Shown in pieces: positions 49,201-60,957 of a stretch of 64,000 nucleotides of DNA (position 1 is the first letter of the stretch; the number at the start of each line of letters is the position of its first letter). Source of the DNA: Angiostrongylus vasorum (lineage: Eukaryota; Nematoda; Chromadorea; Rhabditida; Metastrongylidae); the NCBI GenBank assembly GCA_018806985.1, contig JADANN010000459.1, positions 248,001-312,000 of the forward strand, read 5' to 3'. The notes beneath the pieces were generated by a model that ran no database searches, was not told the DNA's origin, and saw nothing but the letters and a program-made list of their open reading frames with translations. The position numbers and the translations under genes were made by a program.

Positions 49201-52200
49201 CTTCTGCAGGCCGCAGAGGTGAATGTAGAATTTAGTGGCGCACGTTCGGGTTACGATCAATGGGAGCACAAACAACAGAGCTAGTAATACTACGGCATGT
49301 GAAGAAAATAAAACGCGTAATCGTTTCTTTCATCTAAACTCAATACTGTCAGCTTTTCATAGTAGGTGCCGCAACGTATATGGAGTAGTTCCCATTGCTT
49401 TCAGGTTTGCCCATAATTGAGATTTATCATAACCACTGATGTGAAATATCAGATTTTTATCGTGTGGATCCCAGTCCTTCTTGTATTGAATTCGTTTCTT
49501 GTTATACACCGTTTACGAAGGTCTCGAACTCTTTCTACGTGGTTCCGCTGCTGGTTCACGACCTTCGTCTTCGTTGTAAATGTTATGCCATTGAATACTG
49601 GCTACGTCGATCCTCCACGAGTCTTGGGGGTAGCCGAACGAAGATTGAAAAGGCAGAGCTGGTCCCATGGAAATCAGCTACCCATTTCCTAATCCCAGGT
49701 GGATCGGATGCTGGATGATCCCGATGTGCGCGCTGAGCCACCATCACGCTCATGGTGAGCTATTACTTATTACACATTGCCGCTGCGAAAACCGTCCCCT
49801 TAAAGTTTACGTGCTTAATATAATGTATGGAATTTACGAAGTCTTGCTCAAAAAAAGAGAAGAAAAGTGTAACTTCAACATATAAGTCGGCAGAAAATAA
49901 TGAATGCAGAAGATCTTTGTAAGAGCTTAGAAATTTAAAAAAAAGATGGGCTTGGCTCAAAAAAAGTCTTGAGAGGTGTCGTTGGAATCTGAGCGAAAAT
50001 GGTTTCCCATTCAGCTCTGATAAACGAAGAGAAAAATAATTATCACTTTCCGCTGTGACGTGAAAACGATAAAAGGAGATTTTAACTTCTTCCAGTCCTG
50101 TCTTGGAATGCTGTTTTCGTACCCCAAGATTCCCACTACAGAAAAACTGCTCCGGATTCCTCCCTCAGAAGTTGAAGGTGTGGTCAAAAGCATGAAGAAA
50201 GGGACAGCCCAGTCCCGATAACATCAGTCTAGTATAAAGCTCGGAGTACCCTCAACCCATATAATACCTTTCAAAAAGAAAAAAAGTTCCTTACGATGTC
50301 GCGCACGGTCGTCCTGCCCCAGAACGGTGACGGTAGGGATTTTCGTAGCTACTGTCAGATTTGCTTGTTGAGTGCGCCCTACGTTCTCCTAGCGAAAACA
50401 AATTCAGTTGAGAAAGCAGGTCTTCGACAAAGTTTCTGCTCTAGTGACTAAACTGGAACCGTGTTCAAGGTCGTAGAATTCTGTAGAGAATTTTTCTCTC
50501 TTCTAAACTTTGTTTGTCGAAAATAAAAACGCGTTGAACAGAGTCGAAACGAATGAAATTCTATCACAGGTCAACAATCAAGGAGTGGAGCGGTTCTACA
50601 TAAGAAATCTAGCCGACTGTTACCGTGATTGCACCATCAAGGTACACCTTTTTTTACCGAACCCTTCGCATTTTCATGCCGGCAGGCGTGCAGTAAGGCG
50701 AGCCCATCTCGTCAAATCTATGGAATGGGTAATGAAGGGATTCTATTGGGACGAGAAGGGAATGCGCCTTGATAGCAATTTCCTATTTGGATCTTCGTTT
50801 TGCTGACGATATTGCCATCTTTTCTAGAAGTATCATCGAATCGCAGCCGATGTTGAAGCAGCATAACGAAGTACGAAAAAAGATACGGATAGGCATAAAT
50901 AGTAAGAAAACTCAGATTACGGAAAATCCATGATATGGAGGGGACAGAACAGAATGGTGGAGGAACAGCGGAGAAGTAGAACAGAACGGTTCTTTGATTA
51001 GAGGCACCACCTTTTATGTGTACCTTAGCCACTCAGTGAACCTGGAGGGCAATTTGAAGAAAGAATTATATTGATGAAAGAAAGCAACATAGACGGCGTT
51101 CGGTTCACCCATAGGAACCATCAACCAACTGAATGAGAGATGGGAGACTTGCTTAGAAATTAGCAATGTGCGACATTGAGCTATCGAACTATCGTGTATT
51201 ATTGCTGTATAGTCATAAAATAATCCATTCGTGACAAACGCACAATTTTTTATGCTTGGCTCATTGGTCGAGCAATTTTCCAGCTTTTACGGACATACTG
51301 CTTTGCTGACAATAACTAGCAATTTTTCGGCAACCCTTTAGGAAACTGTAGGGGTTTGTGAGCATGATAGGATTGTAGGAGAGCTTTGATCTATTGTTAT
51401 ATGAGTATGAATGGTATGTATGGTATTATCTACTTTATGCTGCCACAGTCCGTCGTGCAAATACATTACTGTCGGTATTTGGAAGGGTTTTGTTGGTTAC
51501 GTGAGTCTATTTTGGTATTCTTGCGTACTCGGAGATTTCATATAACAACCTTGATTGGTCATTGCGACTAAATGAAATGCAGTTAATTGCCACTCAAATT
51601 ACCTCAATGAACGTCTTTGAAAAGGCGCTTGTTGTAAATTATTAGGCGCAAAAAACGCCTTCTTCACCACCCCTCCTATTTTTATGCTTTTGATTAGCTA
51701 CAGAATGAATACATATAGTTGGTAAAAAAATCTAGAACCCTCTGAACTGGAAATAGACCCCGTAGTGTCCACAATGCTGCTGATGGGTTAAGTTAAGAGG
51801 GTATCTGACGCTTTCTAACGGCAGACCGAAGAATATGGGTCATTGGCAAACTTCAATAACAGATGCCGTGACAAAACATTAATCCCCTTTTTATGGTCGA
51901 GCTGGCAGGGACTCAATTCTGGAACGCGAAACCGAGGAATTAAAGTTGAAGTTGCGCTTGTACAAATCATCCACGACTACTACGACAACAACCGGTACAT
52001 ATCAATGAGAAAAATTCAAAACTATGAGGCGAAAGGTTATACAGGAATCACCTGGCTTTTTTAGCTCGTCTTACTTCTGAAGAGTTGTGAGAAGATGTAG
52101 CTTTTGTCTAGGGTGCAGTTGTTTTCGTGCATGAGGATCAGCGAATTCAACAGAAGGCAGTAGAAGGAGCACAAAAAAAACATAGCCATGGATAATGAAT

Positions 52201-54644
52201 GGTCTCTGTAAGTAAAGTCATGGTTCTATATGCTCAAGTTAAAGAACTTGGTTCTATAATGTGATCGAAAGCAGAAAGCACCGTTGCATGCCCTAAGCCT
52301 GCTAGCGAGGAGTTTTAACATTAGACAATCTTGTGCGATTGTTCAGCGTTTCTCATTCAACGTGGAACATTACCTCATCCAGTGTACAAAAAAATAGAAT
52401 GGATAGCTAAGATCATCATGAAATCATTCTTGCAAGCGTTATCATAGTTGGCGATTTGTTTAGAAAGGTCATGTTAAATTCAGTGAGGACTCACTCTGTC
52501 AGTTCGGCATAGAATGTGACTCGGTTAGAGGGAGCTTAATAAATTAGAACACGAGTTATGTAAGCGACAACATGGAATCGCGACGGTTCATTTATTTATA
52601 ATGCTACGTATAGAAGCTATTTTTAATCCATGAGAACTCTTATACTTCCACATCATGTATATCCCCAGCTGTTCGATTTTCACAAACGGTTTGAAAAGCA
52701 CACTGACATGTAACTAAAATGAGTATGGTTAGTCAAAATCTAAGCTTGCTAATAAGCTTACATAATGTTGGAAACCGCCCCGCATACTAAGAAACTGCTG
52801 GTTGACGTCACTTAGTTCCATTAACAAGAAGCTTATCTGTGTAAAATGGGAAAGTGACGCAACTTCATTTAAGCGGTGCTCCACTCCACTCCATTCAATT
52901 CGATGAGACTACGAAGACCTACATCGCTCGAAATAACTGCTGTGCACAATTCGACCCTAATCATTGCGCCTGTGAAGAAACCCATAATATCGAAATATTA
53001 GCGGCAATAAGAATTTATAGCAAAGTTGCTTTATAGCAACGTCGCTTGGCTTATCAGTGAAAGCAAGACATGCCCTGCTACACTTCCAGAAGGCCAAAAA
53101 ATAAGAGAAAGAAGGTAGGCAGCACAGTGGAAAACTCATGTTGAAGAAAAACTTGTTCACCAGAAATAAGAAGGAGTGTTTGTGCAATGATTATGCTGTT
53201 GCCATAGTTTTTTATATCTTTTGTGGAAAAAGGAAAAAGCTCCCTCTGATCTAAAAATTCGATGCCTACCTACGGTAGAGGACACGGGAACGCTCAAGCA
53301 GAGCTATCCCAAGTTTTCAGCAAGAATCAGTTGTACCAGCATTTAACCATATTTATAACCAAAAACAAAAAATACAAAAAATTTTTTCAACAATTAGCAG
53401 AAGCCATACGCAAATCCGAAGGCTTTTTGTAGACGATGAATATGAGGAAATGAATCGACTGGAAAGGCTACTCGAATCAACATAATATGTGATACCCGTG
53501 ACATGATATGCAATAACAAAGTACTAATGGGATTACACATTCCATTGCTCCTTATATTTTACGATCTTGCAATTGTTATTAAGTTAGTCGGTGAACCAGT
53601 ACAGTATCCATTACACAAGATTAAAACAACAACTTTATGGCTTTCACATAGTTGGGTGTACTTTATGAAAGATATAGGTAAATAACAGAGGAGAATACAG
53701 CATAGGAGGTAAGTTCGTCCTATGCAGGAAATGTGGTCCTAACTATATAAAACTCCTAGGGTAAAACCCACCTGTTAATAGCAGCTCCACCCTGAAAAAC
53801 CTTCCGATTTCAATGGGATGGTAAATCATTGAATAGGTGCACTCAAAAAGCTTAATGAGTGGCCTCGTTGAAAAAATAGTTTACCTTCCACTATTAGTAA
53901 GAAGTCATTTCCACACGTTTAAATATAGGCTTCCAAGGAAACAAACTTTATTAAGGTGATCCTTGTTTGTTGATTCATATGAAGACATCCTAGTGATGAA
54001 TATATGGAGGAATGTTCGCTTAAACCGTAAAAAGATCGCATTATCCGTACTATAGTATAATATAATGGTAGCAATGCCCTAACACTCGGTTTGTAGAGTC
54101 AAAGGGTTAGATAGCCTAGAAATTCGATAACATGATACCCGAATTAGAAATCTCATTAAAGTGCCACGTAGTATTATTCTCAGCGGCCACCAACATCATT
54201 ACGTCGCGGAAAAATGTAGTGTTGGTTGACAATAGTTTGTACTAATTGGCATCGACAATTGCGAATGTGCTATCACATTTATATGGGCCTTCGTGAAGAC
54301 TTAGAAACTCCAAACAGCGTGATTTTCACATGCTGCGCTTGTTTACAAGTGGTACATCATCGTAAACCAATTTTAACTACTATAAACTAAGTTCATTTGC
54401 AGTTCTTAAATTGCTCTTGAAAGTAGTCTCCTTGGTTCTGTTAAAACACTCATTTGCAAAACCATTACACTGTCTGTTTGTTGGACATGTTATCGAGTGA
54501 TGACTGCGTTGTACTGCTAAGATTCGATATTCGTGAGTGAATGAACCAAGGGGAACGAAAAAGGTGAGTGAGACGCACTTGCGAGGATACCTGATTTGAT
54601 GAAGGCGTTACCCACTGTGGCTCCGTCCGCTCCTTTCCTGACAT
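40293..54644 (-). CDS. unc-1: stomatin-like protein UNC-1, complete
   Basis: Seven exons join in phase: 54644-54591, 44336-44223, 42694-42570, 42315-42140, 42056-41959, 41251-41129 and 40460-40293, giving 858 bases (285 residues plus TAG), the length I recall for C. elegans UNC-1. Exon 1 encodes [18 protein letters not shown]. Exon 2 holds the membrane hairpin ([19 protein letters not shown]). The SPFH/band-7 domain follows ([48 protein letters not shown]). Exon 6 has the coiled [20 protein letters not shown], and the protein ends [14 protein letters not shown]-1 sits on the inner face of the plasma membrane in neurons and muscle and regulates UNC-9 innexin gap junctions and anaesthetic sensitivity. 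Intron 1 is 10.3 kb and full of retroelement relics; all splice sites look intact. Confidence 0.97.
40911..41095 (+). mobile_element. Penelope-like end fragment with hammerhead-like motif
   Basis: The motif at 40,931-40,970 has a six-pair stem I (CAGGCT with GGCCTG), TTGAAGA for the first core box, a GGC/GCC stem II, GAGGC for the second box and GTC. Two core positions differ from consensus, so it is likely inactive. Downstream, CCAATGTCGAGGTTAATGGA (about 41,057) matches CCAATGCCGAGGTTAATAGA at the end of the 38-kb element. The fragment lies in unc-1 intron 6, ending about 35 bases from the exon 6 donor. Confidence 0.6.
42950..43210 (+). repeat. R2 tRNA-derived SINE
   Basis: Head: GTGTGTAGCGCAGTGAACGC. 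Body: GGTGCCCTTCAATATACAGG, CGCAGTCGGCAAAGAGGCAC, AGCAGCACTGGATCTATATA, CCGCAAGTCATTGTATAGGC and CATGCTTGATAAAGTCGG. It lies in unc-1 intron 2. Confidence 0.7.
44541..45090. repeat. large R3 fold-back (inverted repeat with about 170-base arms)
   Basis: The left arm (about 44,556-44,727) and the right arm (about 44,837-45,013) are near-perfect reverse complements. Examples are GCAAAACTCTGGACCGCAGG against CCTGCGGTCCAGAGTTTTGC and CAGCTAGTTCTATTGATCTT against AAGATCAATAGAACTAGCTG. The spacer of about 110 bases includes ATTTACTGCCTACTC, which recurs inverted just beyond the right arm. It looks like two R3 units head to head. High arm identity implies recent formation or correction. It lies in unc-1 intron 1, about 200 bases upstream of exon 2. 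Confidence 0.9.
46520..48960 (+). mobile_element. RTE-type LINE relic, decayed along most of its length
   Basis: The start (GCGGCAGGTTTGGGTGTGAC, AGCCCGAAGGCCATCCTAGG) resembles the 5' region I associate with hookworm RTE. An endonuclease part follows ([20 protein letters not shown], then EDYTFFK). The linker is present ([14 protein letters not shown], near 47,780), then reverse-transcriptase blocks ([11 protein letters not shown] near 48,170; DTISPTIFT near 48,380; SLDKVERT and [11 protein letters not shown] near 48,520-48,600) and a C-terminal block near 48,840. Frames change repeatedly and many stops interrupt it, so it is dead. It fills part of unc-1 intron 1. Confidence 0.85.
49450..49760 (-). 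repeat. R4 SINE-like repeat
   Basis: The plus strand reads GGATCCCAGTCCTTCTTGTA, ACACCGTTTACGAAGGTCTC, then GTCGATCCTCCACGAGTCTT and GGGGGTAGCCGAACGAAG. All have counterparts in the same order at 58,075-58,250. The frame through it (49,417-49,692) is not a gene. It lies between the two RTE relics in unc-1 intron 1. Confidence 0.6.
50050..51190 (+). mobile_element. second RTE-type LINE relic, reverse-transcriptase part
   Basis: Pieces in order: [13 protein letters not shown] with [19 protein letters not shown] (50,080-50,200), [20 protein letters not shown] followed by LLSAPYVLL (about 50,305-50,395), [19 protein letters not shown] (about 50,540), [20 protein letters not shown] near 50,720, the catalytic region degraded near 50,805, and [19 protein letters not shown] near 51,020. 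Its sequence differs from the 46.5-kb relic, so it is a separate insertion of another RTE lineage. Frameshifts are numerous. Confidence 0.8.
51191..54590. other. unc-1 intron 1, no other feature recognised
   Basis: This is the 5'-proximal part of unc-1 intron 1. I see no recognisable transposon proteins or repeat copies. The most coding-looking frame ([19 protein letters not shown] near 53,430, +) has no partner exon. Confidence 0.4.
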
Positions 54645-54650
54645 GAGCCT
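54645..54650 (-). promoter_or_regulatory. spliced-leader trans-splice acceptor of unc-1
   Basis: On the minus strand TATGACTTACAG/GCTC precedes the ATG by only four bases. That spacing, with no upstream exon, fits trans-splicing of a spliced leader and fixes the start codon. Confidence 0.65.
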
Positions 54651-57600
54651 GTAAGTCATATCACCAGTGCATCGAACGAAAGCAACATGTTAGTTGACAA
54701 GCTTGAACAATTATCTTCAAAAATAACATATGATCAACGTTTTTTAGGCTGAAGATAGAAGAAAATTCATGAGAAATTATAAGAGAAGGGAAAACGATGG
54801 CACGCTGAAATCGTGCACATGACCTCAACCCTAGGTATATAGAGCTGAAATAGACGTTATAAAATTGTTTAGAACAGAATCAAAGTTAAATTTGAAGGAC
54901 ATATATTAACCTCACAAAAAGCTAAGACTACTCAAGTTGCAACGACCGACAAGTGTCGATGTGACGAGTAAGTACAGTTGTAGAAAAAAATTGCATAGGT
55001 GTTCCCCAGATTTTCTCATATATATGATAGTGAGTGAGGGGGAGTACACCTCGAAAATGGCGATTTACAGGCAGTTTCGTGATTGTATTATGTAGTAATG
55101 AAATTGTTCGATTTTTGCAAATGCTGAAACTCAATAGGTGGAGGCAGGAACGCGCTGACATGCTTGAGTGAGCTTACTGAGTGGCTTGAAATGCCAGCAA
55201 GGGGTTCGCAATCACTTTTGAGTAGACAAACTAACGGTAGAAGAGTTCCTTATGTTCGTCCACCTTCCTGGAAAAGAACACAAGCCAGCATATTCTCTAG
55301 GTTTACTTGAATATCCTAGCTACATCTATTACATCTGTCACGTGGGGTTTATGAGCAACCTTACATATAATTATTTCAAAATTTCTTGTCATGACCTCTC
55401 TTTAGTGGATTTCAAAAAATATTTGAGCTTCTAACTGTGCTGGATTACCAGCAAATAACATCGGAAAAACCATTTCTGAATTAATGGGTATACAAGCAGT
55501 CACCTACGGCTTTTCTAAAAGTAGTTTTCTCACTGTGTTGGTGATACTGACATTGTTTCAGCTTAAAGAACACTACTATTGTCGTCGTCCAAAAACAAGC
55601 AACTCTCTTTCGTTACCACGCTAAAGAATTCTGTTAATCTGCAAGTCAGCAACGATTGAAAAGTCATCATGAGCCGTCACACCCTCGTCCCTCATTTTGA
55701 CCAAGTGAATGCACTAATTATTTAGTAGGAATCACCGTATTCGACTGAGTTGCAAGGTCATGACAGAATGATTTGAAGGTCTGCTTTAAACATGCGTGTT
55801 TGCTAACAGACAGTCAACAGCAACACACCTAATCTGTAAAAAGGAAACTGGGATACGTCTGAAGTTCGCTTTCCTTGGAAGTACCGGTAATTTTCTCAAA
55901 AAGTACAGTAGCTGAAGAGTTTAAAACCTGATGGATTTGCTGAAGAGCTTTGCTCTCTCTCCTCGATGGTGCACAAAATTTTTTAAACATTTTTTCGTCA
56001 TCTCCTAAAAAAATGTTTGGAATCGAGATTTAACTAGAAAACTCAGAACTAAACTTAAATTCCTAAACTCTCCAAGGCAGGGCGCGGCAGCCTCGAACAC
56101 GAACAACACAGGGGAACACCATTTACCCTGCCGGACAAAAATCCCGCTTTCTCAATTACTTCGCTGTTCGAAATACGAGCCTTGGTAGAAAATACGCTTT
56201 ATCGTTAGCAGGAGACCATAACTTCATCTTGTTATGACATGGTACCGTATCATGGAGGCAGGGATCCGCAAATTTAGTGTAATCTGTGGTGTATCAGTGC
56301 AATTAAAAAGGAACCATTATTTTCGCGTCAAATGCATTCCGCCCAATGCATGTCGAGCGTTTTGCATTAAGACACGAAATATAGACTAGCTGTATAAGCT
56401 ATGCCCTTAGCAAGAGCAAAAAGAGGGTTAAGAAGAGTCAAATACCTAATCACTTGCGGTCAGAAATCCTTAACTAGGTACCGTACTGAGGATGGAAAGG
56501 TTCGAAATTGTTCAGAACTGTCCCGACAAAATGGACGTTTTTTAATGATCTTAAGGAAAAAATCAGGATAACTTTGAGATCATTCGAGCAATGTTCTTAC
56601 CTATGTTGTATCAAAGAAACAAATCTCAAAGGTCACAAAAATGAACTTCTTAATGGACAATGACCGAATGTACTAACAAATTGCAGTGAGAACCTTATAA
56701 AAAATTATATGAACAGAAACGATGAGGCGAGAAAGAGCGAATCGAGAATAGCATTCGTTTAGATCATGACCTTTCATGAGTTACCAGTTTCGGTATAGCC
56801 ACTAGAGAATTGGGCAGCAGCCCTCTCAGTGCCTCAGACGCGATCGATGCCTACGGGGCACGCATCGAGACCTCCCCAGACAATGGCCCACAGCGCCGGA
56901 ATTCGTCGACGCGACCCTATTCTTTGCGTTAACAATGACCATTTCCCTAAAATTTTTGGTATAAAAAGAAGCGCTCAGGACAAAAAATACCATCCGAGGA
57001 ATGACAAAGAGTAATATCGTGTTCCAGTAAATTACAGTGGGAGTATAAAGTACAGGATTTGGGATTAAAAGAACACTAACACACAGAAATCGTGGTCGCT
57101 ATCACCTACGAGCTATAAAGGGGGAGAGTAACTGACAAAAAAGTGTCATTTATGGCACTACGGGATACAATTCGAATTCGAGTTCCTTTCTTGGTATGCG
57201 TTAAAAGAAAACAACACCAATATTAGCATGTGAAATAAAACCACTACACCACACTATTCACTCACTTAAGTCATTAAGTCGACTTCTAAAAGCAACCGAT
57301 TTGCACAGATGTGAAAACCGAAGAGCTATGCTTTGCCCGCTAATGTTCAGTTTCGCTAAAATGTCTCTTGGTAAATACGACAATACCGATTTCTTTAAAT
57401 GCTTAGATGTGAAACATTTGAGCTGGAGCTACAAGAGTAATCACTGAAAGATAAGAATAATGGATACTTTGTTACTCCATGTATAGTGAAAATGTGGCTC
57501 AGAGACATGAATACCTTGTCTAAAACGATTGGCAAATGCACATCCTGTTTACTAGCAGGAATCCTGCTTATGAGCGAATTCTCGCAACCTTCAACAAAGA

Positions 57601-57749
57601 ACAAGAAGTTATCGCTGTTCTCCATCATGAGGCGAGATATTCGAGTAATAAACAAATACGAACGAAGTCTGGATGGATAGTAAGCAGGAAAGAGAACGGT
57701 TTTGCAACCAAGAAGAAAAAAGTGTCGTGTGCACAGGGACGTTTCGGAG

Positions 57750-57990
57750 CCTACTGAAAAGCTCTGTGCAGATGTCGCCGGCACTTCAGCGGCGGCACTG
57801 GCGATCGGACCGCCGTCGACGACATTCCCACAACAGCGAAGGCTCACTCACTCGACAAGGTCCGCAGCCACGACGGACACCCGCCAGCATCCGCCTCCCT
57901 CCCTGTGTAATGGCACTCTGCGTGCCTCGCCAGCCACCAGCATCGCTTCCTCGTGGCTGACCGCCATTCATTCCTCTCAGCCAGCTTCTA
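57750..57990. other. GC-rich block of unknown origin
   Basis: The window is AT-rich, but this stretch of about 240 bases is mostly G and C (CACTTCAGCGGCGGCACTGG, CGGACCGCCGTCGACGACAT and similar). Both strands are open in several frames, as expected from GC content alone. It directly precedes an R4 repeat, so it may be its leading part or another element. No protein is recognised. Confidence 0.5.
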
Positions 57991-58039
57991 CACGGATCTG
58001 TCATCGCTACACTGGATACAGTTTGTTACATATTTTTTT

Positions 58040-58375
58040 CCATTTTTACATGACTCGTCACCGTATACACTATGCGGATCCCAGCACTTCTTGCATTCGA
58101 TTCGTTTTCCTCGCATTCACCGTCCACAAAGGTCTTCGAACATTTCAGCTCTTTCGGCTGCTGTTGAGGATCTCATCTTTTTTTTTTTTTTTTGTGAGTG
58201 TCGCATAATGCTGGTCGATCCGACTTTTCTTGAAATCTTAGGGATAGCCGAGATATGGCGTTCCCACGTAGACCGGACGAGAGCATTGGAACGGAATCGA
58301 ACTAGCACCTTTGCTTCTTTCCTGATCGACGGTATCACTAACCACTGCGCTATTCCCGCCCTTGTTTGCACGTGC
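58040..58375 (-). repeat. R4 SINE-like repeat with tRNA-like head
   Basis: On the minus strand it starts with GGGAATAGCGCAGTGGTTAG (A box) and, about 45 bases later, GGTGCTAGTTCGATTCCGTT (B box), so the head looks like a tRNA of about 75 bases with its promoter. The tail includes GGATCGACCAGCATTATG and runs to GGATCCGCATAGTGTATACG. An 18-base T run (58,181-58,198) interrupts it. This copy defines the orientation of R4. Confidence 0.75.
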
Positions 58376-59911
58376 AACGTACTGATCTCACATGTTCATA
58401 TACTCACTTGCATGGAATTTCTTAGTCACGTCTAGCCCTTTGTAAATTATCGTTTTCCGTTTTGCTCACTGTGGTGATCATCGACAGTCGTCGAATAGTT
58501 GTGATCGCTTTGTCGAAGATGAAAGCGTTGTTCGGTGAGCACAATATAAGGAGAATAATCCTCATACGAAAGCGGCCAGTTCGACAACGCCACTACAAAT
58601 GTGGCTTGTTCAGGATGTTTATGCTTGTGTTTGGTTGTATCACACTGAACGCCATTAGTTCACAGCACATGTGAACGAGCGAACAACTCGACTTTAATTG
58701 ATGACTTACGATTTAGCTCGCAATTCATCCAGACATTATGGTCATGCCAGAACAGGACAGCTTTAACATATTTGTGCCTATCTGAGTCATATGTGCTCAT
58801 ATGTCATTGAAAACAGTTCAAAATTTAAACCTTAAACAGATCTGAACTCATATTTATTTTTTCATAGCTATTTCATAATTGCTTTTATTTAATGCCTATG
58901 CATTCTACTAATTGAAACATAAACTACTGAAATCTTCAGACCCTTGCCAAAACAATATAAATTGATTAATCTCATTGCAATGGGTGTTAAGTTTCCGGAA
59001 CCCGTGATTTTTCGCTTCTTGTCGCTGACGCTCGGACTTCAAGCAGTGGTTCTTAATGATATATATACATACTTTATTGTTGTCATTTATTTTTTCTTTT
59101 CGATTCTTGTCACTTAGTTGTGGTGCAGTCTTTTTGGATACATAGGGAGCACGTAAATTCATTCTCTCAGCTGTATTCGCCATTTGGAGATGCACCTGGC
59201 ATCGCTGCAACAGCAAATGTTCTCTTGAAGCGAATGAGATATCGCTGATCTTAAAGTATACTTGGGAGAGAGCATACATCTAATTACCCAACGATGACAG
59301 CTCAGGCGGTGAAAGACCATAGAGAGATGATTGTCTCAGGAGAGATAAGGAAAGGCCTGAATGAGGTTGATATGGTTATTGTTCGTCACTAATTTGACGA
59401 GTAAAATCAGCAACGACTGCTACAACGTCGCGAAAATTCCAGATATTAGCCATCTATCGCCCATTGTGCGTTTTTCTCTGGGAATGCCTTGGCAGGAGCT
59501 ATCCTAAGGCTTTCAAGAGAAACTTGCTGAACATGTCATTCAAACGGGAAATGTGTTATGGTAGGAAAGTTCATAAACGGCAGCCATCTCTATGTCCGTT
59601 GTTAGTAGTTATATTTACTCACATGTTACTTCGTCTTATTTCTTAACAACAAAGACATTTTGAAACATGACTATAGATATATCGCAGACAACAACTTCAT
59701 GCTGTATGGATGCCATTACATAAAATATAAATGAGTTGAACCTGAACGAATTGAGATCGAAGAGCAATGTGTGTGAAGGCAGTATTCATACCAATTAACA
59801 TAAATAGGAATTGTCTTCAAGTTACCTACTGAGAGACTATATTCAAACTCAACAGAATCGAACGCAACGAAAACGAATTTTGATATCAAATTCTTCTAAA
59901 CAGCACAAATA

Positions 59912-60826
59912 GGGTGGCCGAAAAGTAGCTCCCCTATTTAGAAATACTTAAAAATTTATTCAAGTATTGGATATTCTTCTCGACTCTGTGCATGATCGCT
60001 AGCGTCTGGGGAATAATTCTATGATGACGTTGTTTTTCTTCAGACCGACTTTTTTGCTTGGAATTTGGAAGCCCTTCGAAAATGGCCGAAAATGGCCGAA
60101 CATCTTACCCTACAAGAGTATGTTCAACTAGCAGCACATCACGAAGTCTGGAGATCTGTTGCTATAGCGCAAAGACAAGGAGGACCATTTTAAGGAACTT
60201 ATTCTTGCATGGAAACAATCATGAATTATGATGCGAAATTTATCGCTTATTAATCTGTGACTGGTGTTCAAAGAGACGCCGTTGCCCTTCCACTTTCATT
60301 AATCCAGAGGTCCTACAATTGTTCAGGAAACATTTCCTGACAGCCGAAGAAAATCAACTCAACAAGCAACAAGGAAAGGTGGGCTTTGCTTCCATTGTAT
60401 ATGAACAGTGTTTAATAAGGAGATTTGTGTTCTGGAATGGCTGAGTACCCTCCCACCACTGAGAGATTGTTACGTCGCCGTGGTCCTCATCAGTGGCCAG
60501 CCAGAAGCCCTGACTTTAAACCCTGCGACTTTCCTTTTCAAATCGGCTAATGGAGCAAGTCAAATCTACGAAACGAACAATTTTGGAAGAAGTTATAGGG
60601 GCCTATAGAGAAGCTATGCTTCCGCCCCTTGAGAATTCTTGGTGAAATTAGCTGATGCGGTTCCTGGGCTGCTTCAGAAACCGTTTTGCGAATACTGGTG
60701 CTCTTATTGAATTTCAATAAAACTCCATGCTGTGCGCTTCCGAGCAAATTCATTTCTTACAAAAAATTATGGCTATAAAATAAATTATGACGATTTTAAA
60801 ACAGAAAGTTACTTTTCGACCACCTG
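59912..60826 (+). mobile_element. mariner-type DNA transposon relic with terminal inverted repeats
   Basis: The ends GGGTGGCCGAAAAGTAGCTC (left) and the reverse complement CAGGTGGTCGAAAAGTAACT (right) are inverted repeats bounded by TA on each side, the mariner target. Coding remnants include MAEHLTLQEYVQLAAHHEVW (ATG at 60,092), the catalytic-region motif PARSPDFKPCDFPF (about 60,500-60,540) and a C-terminal stretch near 60,640. Stops and shifts occur throughout. It lies 130 bases beyond the 3' end of the SLC17 gene. Confidence 0.88.
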
Positions 60827-60957
60827 TATATTGCAATTACATACTGCACAACAATCGGTGTGATATCGACAAAGTAATACAATAGGTTTTTTAAATAAAT
60901 AAACAACCTTTATTAGGTTGTTGTAAGAATCAAGTGATGAATGAGAATTTCAGACAT

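Larger units (their letters stand above)
54651..59911. other. upstream region of unc-1, mostly anonymous
   Basis: The unc-1 promoter should be in the left part. I recognise an R4 repeat (58.04-58.38 kb) and an unusual GC-rich block (57.75-57.99 kb). Open frames at 57,395-57,847 (-) and 58,908-59,279 (-) show no domain and no convincing splice context. Confidence 0.45.

Noticed and set aside
57395..57847. 150-codon minus-strand open frame
   Set aside because: It runs partly through the GC-rich block, has no family motif and no splice context.
58260..58375. Candidate tRNA gene on the minus strand
   Set aside because: It is the head of an R4 repeat; no proper acceptor stem or anticodon arm could be drawn.
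58908..59279. 123-codon minus-strand open frame
   Set aside because: Composition is mildly protein-like, but there is no domain, no good acceptor and no neighbouring exon. Not enough to call a gene.
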